Source of the DNA: Lutibacter litoralis
Lineage (GTDB): Bacteria; Bacteroidota; Bacteroidia; Flavobacteriales; Flavobacteriaceae
DNA: 64,000 bases
Direction: 5' to 3'
Assembly: GCF_014646675.1 (NCBI RefSeq)
Contig: NZ_BMNS01000004.1
Span: forward strand, 224,094 to 288,093
How positions within the stretch are numbered: position 1 is the stretch's first letter; the number at the start of each line of letters is the position of its first letter. Below are positions 37,814 to 46,518 of the stretch, piece after piece. The notes under the pieces were generated by a model that searched no databases, was not told the DNA's origin, and saw only the letters and a program-made list of their open reading frames with translations. A program made the position numbers and the translations under genes.

Positions 37814-38983
37814 ATGAAAACTTCTAAATTTCATCCGCTACCTATAAAAACTTTTAAGACTTTAGCTGCAAATCATGCACTGCATTGTGTTTCTATATAT
37901 CTTCCAATGAATAAAAAAGGGAAAGAACAAAATGAACGTTTAGCACAAGAAACATTAAAAGCATGTATTAAAAATGTGCATAAAACCCTAAAAGAATATC
38001 AACTAAGTACTACCGAAATAACTACTTATTTAAAACCAATAGAAGACCTTATTTCTGAGGTTGAATTATGGAGAAATCCTTCTGAAGGTTTGGCAATCTT
38101 TTTAGACAAAAAACGATTGAATTATTATACACTTCCTATTCCTTTTATAACCAAAACACAAGTAGCAAGTTCCTTTTATTTAACGCCGCTTCTCCACTTA
38201 TATCAAGATGAAGAAATGTATTATTTACTTGAATTAAGTCAGGATTATGTAAAACTATATGAAGCTTCTACCTATGGTTTAACCAATCTTCACATTAAAA
38301 GTTTAGCGCCTGATACGTTGGAAAAAGCTGTTGGATTTGATTTCAAACAAAAAATGTTGCAATTTAGAAGTGGTCAGGATGCATTTAGTTCTGGAACCTT
38401 TCACGGACACGGTGAAGGTAAAGATGATGATAAAAAAGAAATCTCTAATTTTTTAAGGATAATTGACAAGGCAGTAAACAAAGCCATTAAAAACAACAAG
38501 GCACCTTTAGTTATTGCCAGTACAAATAACGTGTTTAACAGCTATAAGAAAATAAATACCTATCCAAACCTTTTTACTAAAAATTGTAAAGGTGATCCCG
38601 AATTTAAAAACAAAACGAAATTACATGAAGCCTCTTTAAAATTAATAAAACCATATTTCGAAGAAATTAAAAAACAGCAATTAACTCAATATCAGGAACT
38701 ATACCATACACCAAAAGTTTCATACCAATTAAATGAAATTATTCCAGCTGCTATTTCAGGAAAAATAGATACTTTATTTGTTGAAAAGAACACAGATGAA
38801 TTTGGACTGTACAATATAGAAAACGGAAAGCTAATACTTGATACTAAAAAAGAAATTCAAAATAGTTCACTTACCAACTTAGCTGCCGTGCAAACATTTT
38901 TAAACAAAGGAAATGTTTATGTCTTAGACGCTCAAGAAATGCCTGTAAAAGGCAGACCATTAAACGCCATTTTTAGATATTGA
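37814..38983 (+). CDS. baeRF family 3-like protein (eRF1-related fold)
   Basis: The 389-residue cytoplasmic protein (MKTSKFHPLPIKTFKTLAAN) resembles bacterial archaeo-eukaryotic release-factor-like proteins of family 3. Seen are CVSIYLPMNKKGKEQNERLAQ near the start, NPSEGLAIFLDKKRLNYYTLP, then LLELSQDYVKLYEAST and FSSGTFHGHGEGKDDDKKEI. The C-terminal domain has AAISGKIDTLFVEKN and VYVLDAQEMPVKGRPLNAIFRY. Such proteins are predicted ribosome-linked factors; none is well characterised as far as I know. It lies 62 bp after ppsA in the same direction. Confidence 0.72.
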   Translation: MKTSKFHPLPIKTFKTLAANHALHCVSIYLPMNKKGKEQNERLAQETLKACIKNVHKTLKEYQLSTTEITTYLKPIEDLISEVELWRNPSEGLAIFLDKKRLNYYTLPIPFITKTQVASSFYLTPLLHLYQDEEMYYLLELSQDYVKLYEASTYGLTNLHIKSLAPDTLEKAVGFDFKQKMLQFRSGQDAFSSGTFHGHGEGKDDDKKEISNFLRIIDKAVNKAIKNNKAPLVIASTNNVFNSYKKINTYPNLFTKNCKGDPEFKNKTKLHEASLKLIKPYFEEIKKQQLTQYQELYHTPKVSYQLNEIIPAAISGKIDTLFVEKNTDEFGLYNIENGKLILDTKKEIQNSSLTNLAAVQTFLNKGNVYVLDAQEMPVKGRPLNAIFRY

Positions 38984-39146
38984 AATTGAACAATAATAAA
39001 ACGCAAGTGTAATATTAAAAAATATTGAAATTGATCGAAACCATTTAACAACCCAGAAATCACTCCTAACTTGATAGTATCTGATTATTATTTTACGAAA
39101 TTAGGTATGATTATTCATTCTTTAGAATCTAAAAACACTACGTCTA

Positions 39147-40619
39147 ATGCAACTAAAAGTTAATAGAAAGAACATCGTTTTCAGTCCAAATTCTAGTCGA
39201 ATAATTGCTCGCTTTAATTATTCTGGTGATGAAAAAAGTAAAGGAATTATTCTAAAAATTCTTGAACTATCAGAAGAGCAAGCAAAAGAAGAATTAGTAA
39301 AAATTCTTAGAGGCTATTCTAAGCGTCATAGAAATATTTCAGCAACATTTGAACATAATTTCAATAAGTTATCCCATATTTTAAAGGAACTAGATCTCAA
39401 TACAAATAATATCAGCAATGTGATGAAAACACTCATTGGCTCCTATTTTACAAAAGAATACTCCATTGAATCGGCTGCATTTTTTAACCCATCTATGGTT
39501 GAAGATCCAGATCAAAGCGTGGTTCAAAAGGGAGAAAAAAGAGTCATTATAAGCTTTAGAGCTACTGGAGAAGGACATATTTCTTCCATTGTATTTAGAG
39601 GAGGGACACTTGACGAAGATTGTAATTTACACCTTGAAGAACCAGGTAAAATGATTAATGAGGCAAAAATTATAAAAAGACATGCATATAGTAAAAAAGA
39701 TTTCCTCTTAGCACTCTCTGAATTGCATAAAGATGATAAAGATATTTCTTCCAAACTCTTTTCTAATCTTCCCGATAATTTTTCATATGGAGAATTGGAG
39801 CGAGCTGTAAAAAAAGTAAAAAAAGAACTTAATTTGTGTTTATCGGGTAAGATACTTTGTGATGAAATAATGTGGTTAGCATCTTCTCATTATGAAATTA
39901 TATTTTCATTAGATACTGATATTTCCGAGAGAGTTATTTTTCCTATTTCTGATAATGAAAAAAATGGAATTGAAGATGCTCGGTTTGTAAAATTTACTGA
40001 TGATAATGGCGAAATAACCTACTATGCTACCTATACTGCTTATGATGGAATAACAATTTTACCTAAATTAATGATGACTAAAAACTTTTACCATTTTAAA
40101 ATTACACCAATAAATGGTAAAGTTGGTAGAAATAAAGGAATGGCATTATTTCCAAGAAAAATAAATGGTAAGTATGCAATGCTCTGTAGAATTGATGGGA
40201 TAAATAACTATATCTCTTTTTCTAACGATTTAAATAGATGGAATGAGACCAAGTTATTACAAAAACCAAAATATCCCTGGGAATTTGTTCAGGTTGGAAA
40301 CTGCGGTTCTCCCATTGAAACAAAAGATGGATGGCTGGTAATTACCCATGCGGTAGGTCAAATGAGAGAATATGTAATGGGTGCCTCATTATATGATTTA
40401 GAACATCCTGAGAAAGAAATTGGGCGATTGAAAATGCCATTAATGATTCCAAATGAAATGGAAAGAGAAGGTTATGTACCAAATGTTATTTATTCTTGTG
40501 GCTCAATAGTTCATAACGGTAAACTTTGTATTCCGTATGCAATGTCTGACTATGCTTCTTCGTTTGCAACTGTAAATTTAGAAGAACTACTCACTGAATT
40601 AAAAGGCAACAATAACTAA
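39147..40619 (+). CDS. GH130-like glycoside phosphorylase/hydrolase
   Basis: The 490-residue protein has a GH130 five-bladed propeller in its C-terminal two thirds: NGIEDARFVKFTDDNGEITYYATYTAYDG (the conserved Glu-Asp-Arg block), GRNKGMALFPRKINGKYAMLCRID, VQVGNCGSPIETKDGWLVITHAVG and YVPNVIYSCGSIVHNGKLCIPYAMSD. An N-terminal extension of about 200 residues is unassigned. GH130 enzymes act on beta-mannosides by phosphorolysis or hydrolysis. It is separated from the baeRF-like gene by 163 bp and may be in the same operon. A smaller GH130 gene is at 48792. Confidence 0.85.
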   Translation: MQLKVNRKNIVFSPNSSRIIARFNYSGDEKSKGIILKILELSEEQAKEELVKILRGYSKRHRNISATFEHNFNKLSHILKELDLNTNNISNVMKTLIGSYFTKEYSIESAAFFNPSMVEDPDQSVVQKGEKRVIISFRATGEGHISSIVFRGGTLDEDCNLHLEEPGKMINEAKIIKRHAYSKKDFLLALSELHKDDKDISSKLFSNLPDNFSYGELERAVKKVKKELNLCLSGKILCDEIMWLASSHYEIIFSLDTDISERVIFPISDNEKNGIEDARFVKFTDDNGEITYYATYTAYDGITILPKLMMTKNFYHFKITPINGKVGRNKGMALFPRKINGKYAMLCRIDGINNYISFSNDLNRWNETKLLQKPKYPWEFVQVGNCGSPIETKDGWLVITHAVGQMREYVMGASLYDLEHPEKEIGRLKMPLMIPNEMEREGYVPNVIYSCGSIVHNGKLCIPYAMSDYASSFATVNLEELLTELKGNNN

Positions 40620-40681
40620 AGATTCATATCAATAATAATTCATAAAAAAATCTTTAATTCTGATAACAATCATATGCTAAA

Positions 40682-40725
40682 ATGATGCTCATCATAAAAT
40701 AATAGCTATTTAGCTCTTAAATTTG
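40682..40725 (+). promoter_or_regulatory. FNR/CRP-like site plus -7 box upstream of hairpin array/hsp20
   Basis: ATGATGCTCATCAT (40682-40695) is a perfect dyad matching 8 of 10 fixed bases of TTGATnnnnATCAA. After 22 nt comes TAAATTTG (40718-40725), a full TAnnTTTG match. The site would be centred about 41 bp before the predicted start, the class II activator position. Confidence 0.72.
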
Positions 40726-40910
40726 TTGTATAAATTAAAAGTTCTTTGAAAAAACACAGATTTACATTGTTTTTAAACAATCTGTAAATTATACTGAGGA
40801 GGTTTAGCTACTTTTTGATGGAAGTTGTAGTTATGATTCTAATTTTTAGAAGTAAAAATTTTTTGAAAGATTATTTCAATATCACTAAGTTTCCAAAGTC
40901 TTTTCAGGAG

Positions 40911-40938
40911 GAAACAGGAAGTTTAGGCTTCCTGTTTC
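40911..40938 (+). ncRNA. Tandem hairpin 1 of putative small-RNA array
   Basis: GAAACAGGAAG and CTTCCTGTTTC form a perfect 11-bp stem with a six-base loop. It is followed by TAAAAAAATAGATCTTC rather than a T-run, so transcription may read on. Whether the unit before it (about 40740-40910) is a separate RNA is inference. Confidence 0.4.
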
Positions 40939-41089
40939 TAAAAAAATAGATCTTCATTCTTGAAAAACGATGGAGATTGAAATGGAGGATTTAAAAGCGT
41001 TTGGTATGGCAAAATGGTTTTAATATTATTTTAAAAATAACTTGATGTTGAAATTGTTTGAAAGTATTAAAAAGCTATAAATGCTTCAG

Positions 41090-41117
41090 GAAACAGGAAG
41101 TTTAGGCTTCCTGTTTC
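41090..41117 (+). ncRNA. Tandem hairpin 2 of putative small-RNA array
   Basis: The stem and loop are identical to hairpin 1 and are followed by the same TAAAAAAATAGATCTTC block. The spacing of 179 bp from the first copy indicates tandem duplication of a whole unit. Confidence 0.4.
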
Positions 41118-41269
41118 TAAAAAAATAGATCTTCTTTTTTGAAAAATTATGAGGATTGAAAAGAAGGGTTAAGGTATTTAATAGTAACAAAAAACTAATT
41201 TCAGTTTTATTAAGTATAGGAATAACATAAGAAATTATGTAGTTATTATTAACATATTAAACCCTTCCG

Positions 41270-41304
41270 GAAACAGGAAGTTTCGACTTCCTGTTTTTTT
41301 GTGC
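41270..41304 (+). terminator. Tandem hairpin 3, with T-run (terminator form)
   Basis: GAAACAGGAAG (41270-41280) pairs with CTTCCTGTTT (41287-41296), followed by a T-run, so this copy is a proper rho-independent terminator. It lies about 160 bp before hsp20, which implies that the upstream array transcript normally ends here. Confidence 0.65.
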
Positions 41305-41462
41305 CAATTACAAAAAAACACCAAGATAAACTTCACATTGTATTTAAATTTAATGAAAAAAATCATTTATTAATTACTTGAAATTGAGGAAAATCATTTC
41401 TTGAAATTGATATTAGAAATAAATTTGAGTAATTAATAAGTTTAATTTAAAAATATACAATT

Positions 41463-41903
41463 ATGTCACTAGTAAGATTTAGAAAAAGTCCATTAGAAAA
41501 TTTGCTCGCACCAGATTTTTTAGATTTTAACGTAGATAATCTGTTAAATGATAGATTATGGTTAAAAAAAATGAATGAACCAGCTTTGAATATCAAAGAA
41601 ACTAAAGATGAGTTCGAAATTGAATTGGCCGCTCCTGGTTACAACAAAAAAGATTTTGAAGTTACCATTGATGATGGTTGCTTAAATATTTCTGCAAAGA
41701 AAGAAGAAACTAAAGAAGAAAAAGATGAAAATTACACTCGTAAAGAATTTAGTTATGCTTCTTTTGAAAGATCTTTACAATTACCTGATAGTATTGCTGA
41801 TGAAAAAATAAAAGCGAAATACGACAATGGAATATTAAAATTTAGTTTAGCTAAAAAAGAAGAAGCAAAAAAACAAAAACCAAAAGTAATTGAAATTTCG
41901 TAA
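41463..41903 (+). CDS. Hsp20/alpha-crystallin family small heat-shock protein
   Basis: The 146-residue protein has an alpha-crystallin domain (about 38-135): NIKETKDEFEIELAAPGYNKKDFEVTI, then RKEFSYASFERSLQLPDSI with the usual hydrophobic-charged alternation. The near-invariant G-I-L motif appears as YDNGILKFSLAKKEE, and the Lys-rich tail ends KPKVIEIS. It acts as an ATP-independent holdase. It lies downstream of the hairpin array and is followed by a clear terminator. No heat-shock operator of the CIRCE type was seen. Confidence 0.95.
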   Translation: MSLVRFRKSPLENLLAPDFLDFNVDNLLNDRLWLKKMNEPALNIKETKDEFEIELAAPGYNKKDFEVTIDDGCLNISAKKEETKEEKDENYTRKEFSYASFERSLQLPDSIADEKIKAKYDNGILKFSLAKKEEAKKQKPKVIEIS

Positions 41904-41949
41904 TTTCTTTAAAAGGGAATCTATTGTAATATGAAAATGAAATAAAATG

Positions 41950-41977
41950 TCGAGGCTAAAAACCTCGATATTTTTTT
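41950..41977 (+). terminator. Terminator of hsp20
   Basis: TCGAGG (41950-41955) pairs with CCTCGA (41963-41968), followed by seven T residues. It sits between convergent hsp20 and exonuclease III genes. Confidence 0.85.
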
Positions 41978-41984
41978 ATCGTGT

Positions 41985-42752
41985 TTACATTAAATCTAGT
42001 TGAACTCCAATTGGACAATGGTCTGATCCAAAAACATCAGAAAATATACTAGCTTCTTTTATGCTTTTCTTTAAAACAACATCAACTAAAATATAATCTA
42101 TACGCCAACCACTATTTTTAGCTCTTGCATTAAACCGATAACTCCAATAGGTATATGCAATTTTATCAGGATATAAATGCCGGAAAGAATCAACAAAACC
42201 ATTATTTAAAATATTGTTCATCCCGTCAATTTCAACTTGTGTATATCCTGCAATTTTATTGAAGTTTGCTTTATCATTCTTTAAATCTATTGCCCGATGG
42301 GCCACATTTAAATCGCCACAAATAAGTACTGGTTTTTTCCTTCTTAAGCGAGTTATATAGTTTAAAAAAACTGAATCCCACTTTTTTCTATAATCAAGTC
42401 TTTTCAATTTTAGTCCCGAATTTGGTACATATACATTTATTAAAAAAAAGTTTGAAAACTCAGCACAAATGACCCTTCCTTCTTTGTCAATTTTCATAAA
42501 CTCATAAGACCTTGTAACTAATATTGGTTTTATTCTACTTAATAAAGCAGTGCCAGAATACCCTTTTTTATCAGCTGAATTAGAAAAAATATTAAAATTT
42601 TTAAAAGCTTGCAATAATTGAGTTGTTTGCTCATTAGTTGCTTTTATTTCTTGTAAGCATAAAATATCTGGGTTTTGTTTTAACACCCATTCGTAAAAGT
42701 TATTTTTAATAATTGCTCTAACTCCATTGATATTCCAAGAAATAATATTCAT
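41985..42752 (-). CDS. xth: Exodeoxyribonuclease III
   Basis: I start at the ATG at 42752 (MNIISWNINGVRAI), giving 255 residues; the 23 residues before it would overlap the terminator of the BON gene. The EEP-nuclease signatures are all present: LCLQEIKAT (metal-binding Glu), VYVPNSG, CGDLNVAHRAIDL (Asp-Asn), GWRIDYILV and FGSDHCPIGVQL (catalytic Asp-His). It repairs abasic sites and blocked 3' ends. It is convergent with hsp20. Confidence 0.95.
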   Translation of the reverse strand: MNIISWNINGVRAIIKNNFYEWVLKQNPDILCLQEIKATNEQTTQLLQAFKNFNIFSNSADKKGYSGTALLSRIKPILVTRSYEFMKIDKEGRVICAEFSNFFLINVYVPNSGLKLKRLDYRKKWDSVFLNYITRLRRKKPVLICGDLNVAHRAIDLKNDKANFNKIAGYTQVEIDGMNNILNNGFVDSFRHLYPDKIAYTYWSYRFNARAKNSGWRIDYILVDVVLKKSIKEASIFSDVFGSDHCPIGVQLDLM

Positions 42753-42794
42753 AATGTTATTTTTAAACGTTAAAAACGATTTATATTCACTTTC

Positions 42795-42837
42795 CAAAAA
42801 AAACGAGACTGAACAATACATAAATTAAACAGTCTCG
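42795..42837 (-). terminator. Terminator of the BON-domain gene
   Basis: On the minus strand CGAGACTG pairs with CAGTCTCG (plus 42830-42837 and 42804-42811) with an 18-base loop. A T-run follows (plus-strand A residues at 42796-42803). Confidence 0.85.
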
Positions 42838-42858
42838 CTTTTTCAATTAACAGTGAAG

Positions 42859-43512
42859 TTATAGAACTACTTCAATCTCGTTTTCAACTTTATAAACACC
42901 CGGTGCCGCATAGGCTGTTTTTTTAGCCTCATTTTTTTCAACATATGAGTGTACCTTTCCCTTTAATTTCACCGTATGACCATCAACATCAACTTTAATA
43001 TTCTTAGCATCTATATCGGCCAAACGTTCAAATGCTTTGGTAATTTTAGCTTTAATTTCCGTAGGTTTTATAGCTTGTTTTAAAGTAATATTGTTTACTA
43101 CTTTTTTCACTCCCAACAAAGTTTCAACTGATTTTAATGCTGCTTCCTTTTGGTAAAACCAATTGAGTTCTCCAGACAAATAAACCCAACCATCACGCAC
43201 TTCAATAGTAACCTTATCTTCAGGTACAGATGAGTTCCATTTTAAAGCATTTACTGCTGCTTTCGCTATTTCCTTATCTGTTTTTTTGTATGCTGCACCA
43301 TATTTAACCTCAATATCATCAGCTACAGCTTTAACACCTTTTACATTTTTAACCCCTTTCTCAGCTGCTAATTTTTTAGAGTAACTATCAACAATTCCTG
43401 TTAATGTTACTACCCCGTTTTCAACAATAACACCAATTTGAGTCTCATCAATATCTGGTTGCCACATTAATTCATCAAGAACATCTTCCTTAATTGCACT
43501 ATCACTTTTCAT
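42859..43512 (-). CDS. Triple BON-domain protein
   Basis: Starting at the ATG at 43512 (MKSDSAIKEDVLDELMWQPD) gives 217 residues; an ATG at 43536 would leave only about 15 nt of leader. Three BON repeats are visible: IGVIVENGVVTLTGIVDSY with GVKAVADDIEV; VTIEVRDGWVYLSGELNWFYQ with GVKKVVNNITL; and IKVDVDGHTVKLKGKVHSY with GVYKVENEIEVVL. There is no signal peptide, so it is cytoplasmic, unlike OsmY. BON proteins are often induced by osmotic or other stress. It is divergent from the cation ATPase gene, and each of the two has its own FNR/CRP-like site. Confidence 0.9.
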   Translation of the reverse strand: MKSDSAIKEDVLDELMWQPDIDETQIGVIVENGVVTLTGIVDSYSKKLAAEKGVKNVKGVKAVADDIEVKYGAAYKKTDKEIAKAAVNALKWNSSVPEDKVTIEVRDGWVYLSGELNWFYQKEAALKSVETLLGVKKVVNNITLKQAIKPTEIKAKITKAFERLADIDAKNIKVDVDGHTVKLKGKVHSYVEKNEAKKTAYAAPGVYKVENEIEVVL

Positions 43513-43554
43513 AATAAAAAAATTTAAGTTAAACATTATAACTTCTAATCGATG

Positions 43555-43598
43555 TAAAATTAATTACTATAAAAAGAAGAAAAAATGATGCGTATCAA
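43555..43598 (-). promoter_or_regulatory. FNR/CRP-like site plus -7 box, BON gene promoter
   Basis: On the minus strand TTGATACGCATCAT (plus 43585-43598) matches 9 of 10 fixed bases of TTGATnnnnATCAA. After exactly 22 nt comes TAATTTTA (plus 43555-43562), one base off TAnnTTTG. This is the best-matching site of the set. Confidence 0.75.
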
Positions 43599-43755
43599 GT
43601 CTCACTTCTTTGTTCAAAAACATTCATTAAAAAATTAATTTTTAATGATACTTGCTCAAGCATAATGCCTTTAAAATACGTGCTTTTTTAACCTTAATGT
43701 TGTTATTTTTTATAAATTAAATATATCTAAAAAAATAAATATTAAACACGTTGAA

Positions 43756-43799
43756 CTGATGACTATCATTTATTAAACCGTCTATTAACGATACCTTAA
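43756..43799 (+). promoter_or_regulatory. FNR/CRP-like site plus weak -7 box, cation ATPase promoter
   Basis: CTGATGACTATCAT (43756-43769) matches 8 of 10 fixed bases. After 22 nt comes TACCTTAA (43792-43799), which keeps TA and TT but departs from TTTG at two bases. The spacing matches the other sites, so I keep it at lower confidence. Confidence 0.55.
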
Positions 43800-43832
43800 T
43801 CATCTAAACTGACATTATTTAATGATACTTAA

Positions 43833-46499
43833 ATGACTTTTTCTTCGCAAAAAATAATTCAAAAACCACATACTTTAACACCTGCAGAAGTTGTTAAACA
43901 ATTAGATAGTGATTCAACTTTAGGGTTAACTACCAAGCAAGCGAAGGTTCGAATTGAAATTTTTGGCAAGAACAAATTACCCGAAGAAAAGTCAAAAAAT
44001 ATGCTTACCATCCTTTTTGAACAACTTTTAAACCCAATTATTTACATATTACTTATCGCTGTATTCTTAGCTTTGATTTTTAGAGATTGGCTTGAAGGAA
44101 TTGCCATACTTATTGTGATAATAATTACTGTTGCCATTGGTTTTTTTATGGAACTACAGGCCTTACGGTCTTTAGAAGCGCTTCAAAAAATGGGACAATC
44201 AATCACAAAAGTTTTACGAGGCGGTATCTTACTTCATTTAAAGTCTTCATTATTAGTTCCCGGAGATCTTGTTATTTTAGAAGCTGGAGATATGGTTACT
44301 GCTGATGCGCGTTTAATCTATTCAGAAAACTTAACCGTAAAAGAAGCTGTTTTAACTGGTGAAAGTTTTCCTATTGAAAAAGAAATAGCGGTATTACCAA
44401 TCAACACATCTATTTCTGAATTAAACAATATGGTTTTTAGAGGTACTTTGGTAACTAAAGGAATGGCTAAAGCCATTGTAATAGCAACAGGAAAGCACAC
44501 CGAACTTGGTAAAATTCAACAATTAGGAATTACTTCAAAAAAAACACAAACACCCTTAGAAAAAAAGCTAACTAATTTAAGTAAACATCTTATTTTGTTA
44601 ACCCTATTTTTAACCATTCTTATCATAATTACCGGATATTATAGAGGGAATGATTTTATGTTAATATTACAAACCGGAATTGCATTGGCTGTTGCCTCCA
44701 TTCCTGAAGGTTTGCCTATTGTAGCAACAATTGCACTGGCACAGGGTATGCTTCGATTATCCAAAAAACAAGTGATTATTAAAAAACTAGAAGCTGTGCA
44801 AACATTAGGAGCTACTACAATTATTTGTACAGACAAAACAGGAACGCTTACCGAGGATAAAATGAAGGTACATACACTTGCTTTTGAAACTAATTCTTTT
44901 GAAAATGTTTACCATAAAAAAGCGCATTTTAGCATTGAAACAAAAAAATTAAAGGAGTTTGAAGAAATGGTGCTCACAAGTATTTTGTGCAATGACGCGC
45001 TCCTTTCTAACCATCATAAACATGGAGATGCCATAGATTTAGCTTTAAATGATTTTGCCGAATTTGTAGGCTTCAATCCACATCTCATTCAAAAAAAATA
45101 TCCCGAGAAAATGGAAATTGCTTTTGATACAGAACGAAAAATGATGGCCACTGTAAACCAATTCAATTCCACATTTAAAATATATGCCAAAGGTGCCTTT
45201 GAAAGCATTGCTGAATGCTGCGATACGATACTTAGCAAGGGTGAAATAATTCCTTTTAATAATAAAGAAGAATGGATTAAAAAGGTAGATAATTTAGCTT
45301 CTCAAGGGTTAAGAGTACTTGCATTTGCCTTTAAAGATGTTGAGAAAATACCAGCATGTGAAAACTTTTTGCATCAGCTCACTTTTATTGGCATTATTGG
45401 ATTTATTGACCCGCCAAGAGAAGATGTTAAAGCAACCATTACTACCTACAAAAATGCAGGGATTCGTGTAATTATGATGACCGGTGACCATCCAGGAACA
45501 GCAAAAAAAGTTGCACAGGAAATAGGTTTATTACCACAACATATTGCTAAAGAAATGGTAGTGTTGGGAAAAGATTTAACAGCTTTTGAAATACTTTCTG
45601 AAGAAAAAAAGGCAACACTTTTAAATACTATAATTTTTGCCAGAGTAACCCCTAAACAAAAATTGGACATCATATCACTTTTTCAACAAAATAATGCCAT
45701 TGTTGGAATGATTGGAGATGGCGTAAACGATGTTCCTGCTTTAAAAAAAGCAGATATAGGAATCGCGATGGGCATAAGAGGGACGGAAGCTGCAAGAGCA
45801 ACAGCTGATGTTATCTTAAAGGATGATAAATTTACGTCTATAGAACTCTCAATACACCAAGGAAGGGCTATTTTTGAAAATATTCGTCAGTTTGTGGTGT
45901 ATTTATTATCGAGTAATTTAGCCGAAATTATTTCAGTAGGTATTGCCGCATTGTTGAATTTGCCTTCACCTCTATTGCCTTTACAAATATTATTTTTAAA
46001 CCTTGTTACCGATATATTTCCTTCGTTAGCTTTAGGACTTGGAAAAGGCGAAAAAGATCTTATGAAAAAACCACCAAGATTGCCTAACGAACCTATTATG
46101 ACGGCTAAATTGTGGAATGCCACCATTATTTATGGATTGTGCATTACTGTAAGTGTTTTAGGCATAACACTATATTCAAACTATATGTTGAAATTACCTT
46201 CCAATGAAATTAATAATATGGCTTTTTTCACCTTAATTTTTGCCCAATTATTAAATGTTTTTAATTTACCTAAACGTCAAGAATCATTTTTTAATAATGA
46301 AGTAACTTCAAATAAATGGATTTGGATTGCAATTGTAATATGCATAGTAATAACCTCCATAGCTTACTTTACACCACTAGTTGCAATTGCACTTTCAATT
46401 TCGCCATTAACTATCAGTAAATTAATAACCATTATCTTATTTGGATTTGGTTCTTTACTATTGGCACAGTTTATAAAACGTATTGGTTGGACGATTTAA
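43833..46499 (+). CDS. Calcium-type (P2A) cation-transporting P-type ATPase
   Basis: The 888-residue protein has a cation-ATPase N-terminal domain and the actuator TGES (EAVLTGESFPIEKE). The M4 ion-site motif is PEGLPIVATIALAQGM, typical of P2A Ca2+ pumps. The phosphorylation motif is CTDKTGTLTEDKM (Asp334), with MTGDHPGTAKKVA and GDGVNDVPALKKADIGIAMG completing the catalytic core. The C-terminal membrane domain has about six helices. It likely exports Ca2+ or a related cation. It lies behind an FNR/CRP-like promoter and is convergent with the glycosyltransferase gene, 19 bp apart. Confidence 0.92.
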   Translation: MTFSSQKIIQKPHTLTPAEVVKQLDSDSTLGLTTKQAKVRIEIFGKNKLPEEKSKNMLTILFEQLLNPIIYILLIAVFLALIFRDWLEGIAILIVIIITVAIGFFMELQALRSLEALQKMGQSITKVLRGGILLHLKSSLLVPGDLVILEAGDMVTADARLIYSENLTVKEAVLTGESFPIEKEIAVLPINTSISELNNMVFRGTLVTKGMAKAIVIATGKHTELGKIQQLGITSKKTQTPLEKKLTNLSKHLILLTLFLTILIIITGYYRGNDFMLILQTGIALAVASIPEGLPIVATIALAQGMLRLSKKQVIIKKLEAVQTLGATTIICTDKTGTLTEDKMKVHTLAFETNSFENVYHKKAHFSIETKKLKEFEEMVLTSILCNDALLSNHHKHGDAIDLALNDFAEFVGFNPHLIQKKYPEKMEIAFDTERKMMATVNQFNSTFKIYAKGAFESIAECCDTILSKGEIIPFNNKEEWIKKVDNLASQGLRVLAFAFKDVEKIPACENFLHQLTFIGIIGFIDPPREDVKATITTYKNAGIRVIMMTGDHPGTAKKVAQEIGLLPQHIAKEMVVLGKDLTAFEILSEEKKATLLNTIIFARVTPKQKLDIISLFQQNNAIVGMIGDGVNDVPALKKADIGIAMGIRGTEAARATADVILKDDKFTSIELSIHQGRAIFENIRQFVVYLLSSNLAEIISVGIAALLNLPSPLLPLQILFLNLVTDIFPSLALGLGKGEKDLMKKPPRLPNEPIMTAKLWNATIIYGLCITVSVLGITLYSNYMLKLPSNEINNMAFFTLIFAQLLNVFNLPKRQESFFNNEVTSNKWIWIAIVICIVITSIAYFTPLVAIALSISPLTISKLITIILFGFGSLLLAQFIKRIGWTI

Positions 46500-46518
46500 T
46501 TTTCAACGCTAGCTGCTT

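Larger units (their letters stand above)
40620..41462. other. 843-bp non-coding region with three tandem hairpin units
   Basis: The region upstream of hsp20 has no ORF. It contains an FNR/CRP-like promoter at its left end and three hairpins of near-identical sequence at 40911-40938, 41090-41117 and 41270-41297, spaced 179 and 180 bp. Units two and three also share the sequence following the previous hairpin (a TAGATCTTC block, then GAAAAA..ATG..GATTGAAA). The layout suggests a family of small RNAs or a structured leader in front of hsp20. Confidence 0.6.

Noticed and set aside
39040-39120. TTGATAGTATC near the GH130 gene at 39147
   Set aside because: The right half does not match ATCAA and no -7 box follows at the right distance.
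42753-42821. Longer N-terminus of exonuclease III
   Set aside because: It would overlap the terminator of the BON gene and precede the conserved MNIISWNINGVRA start.
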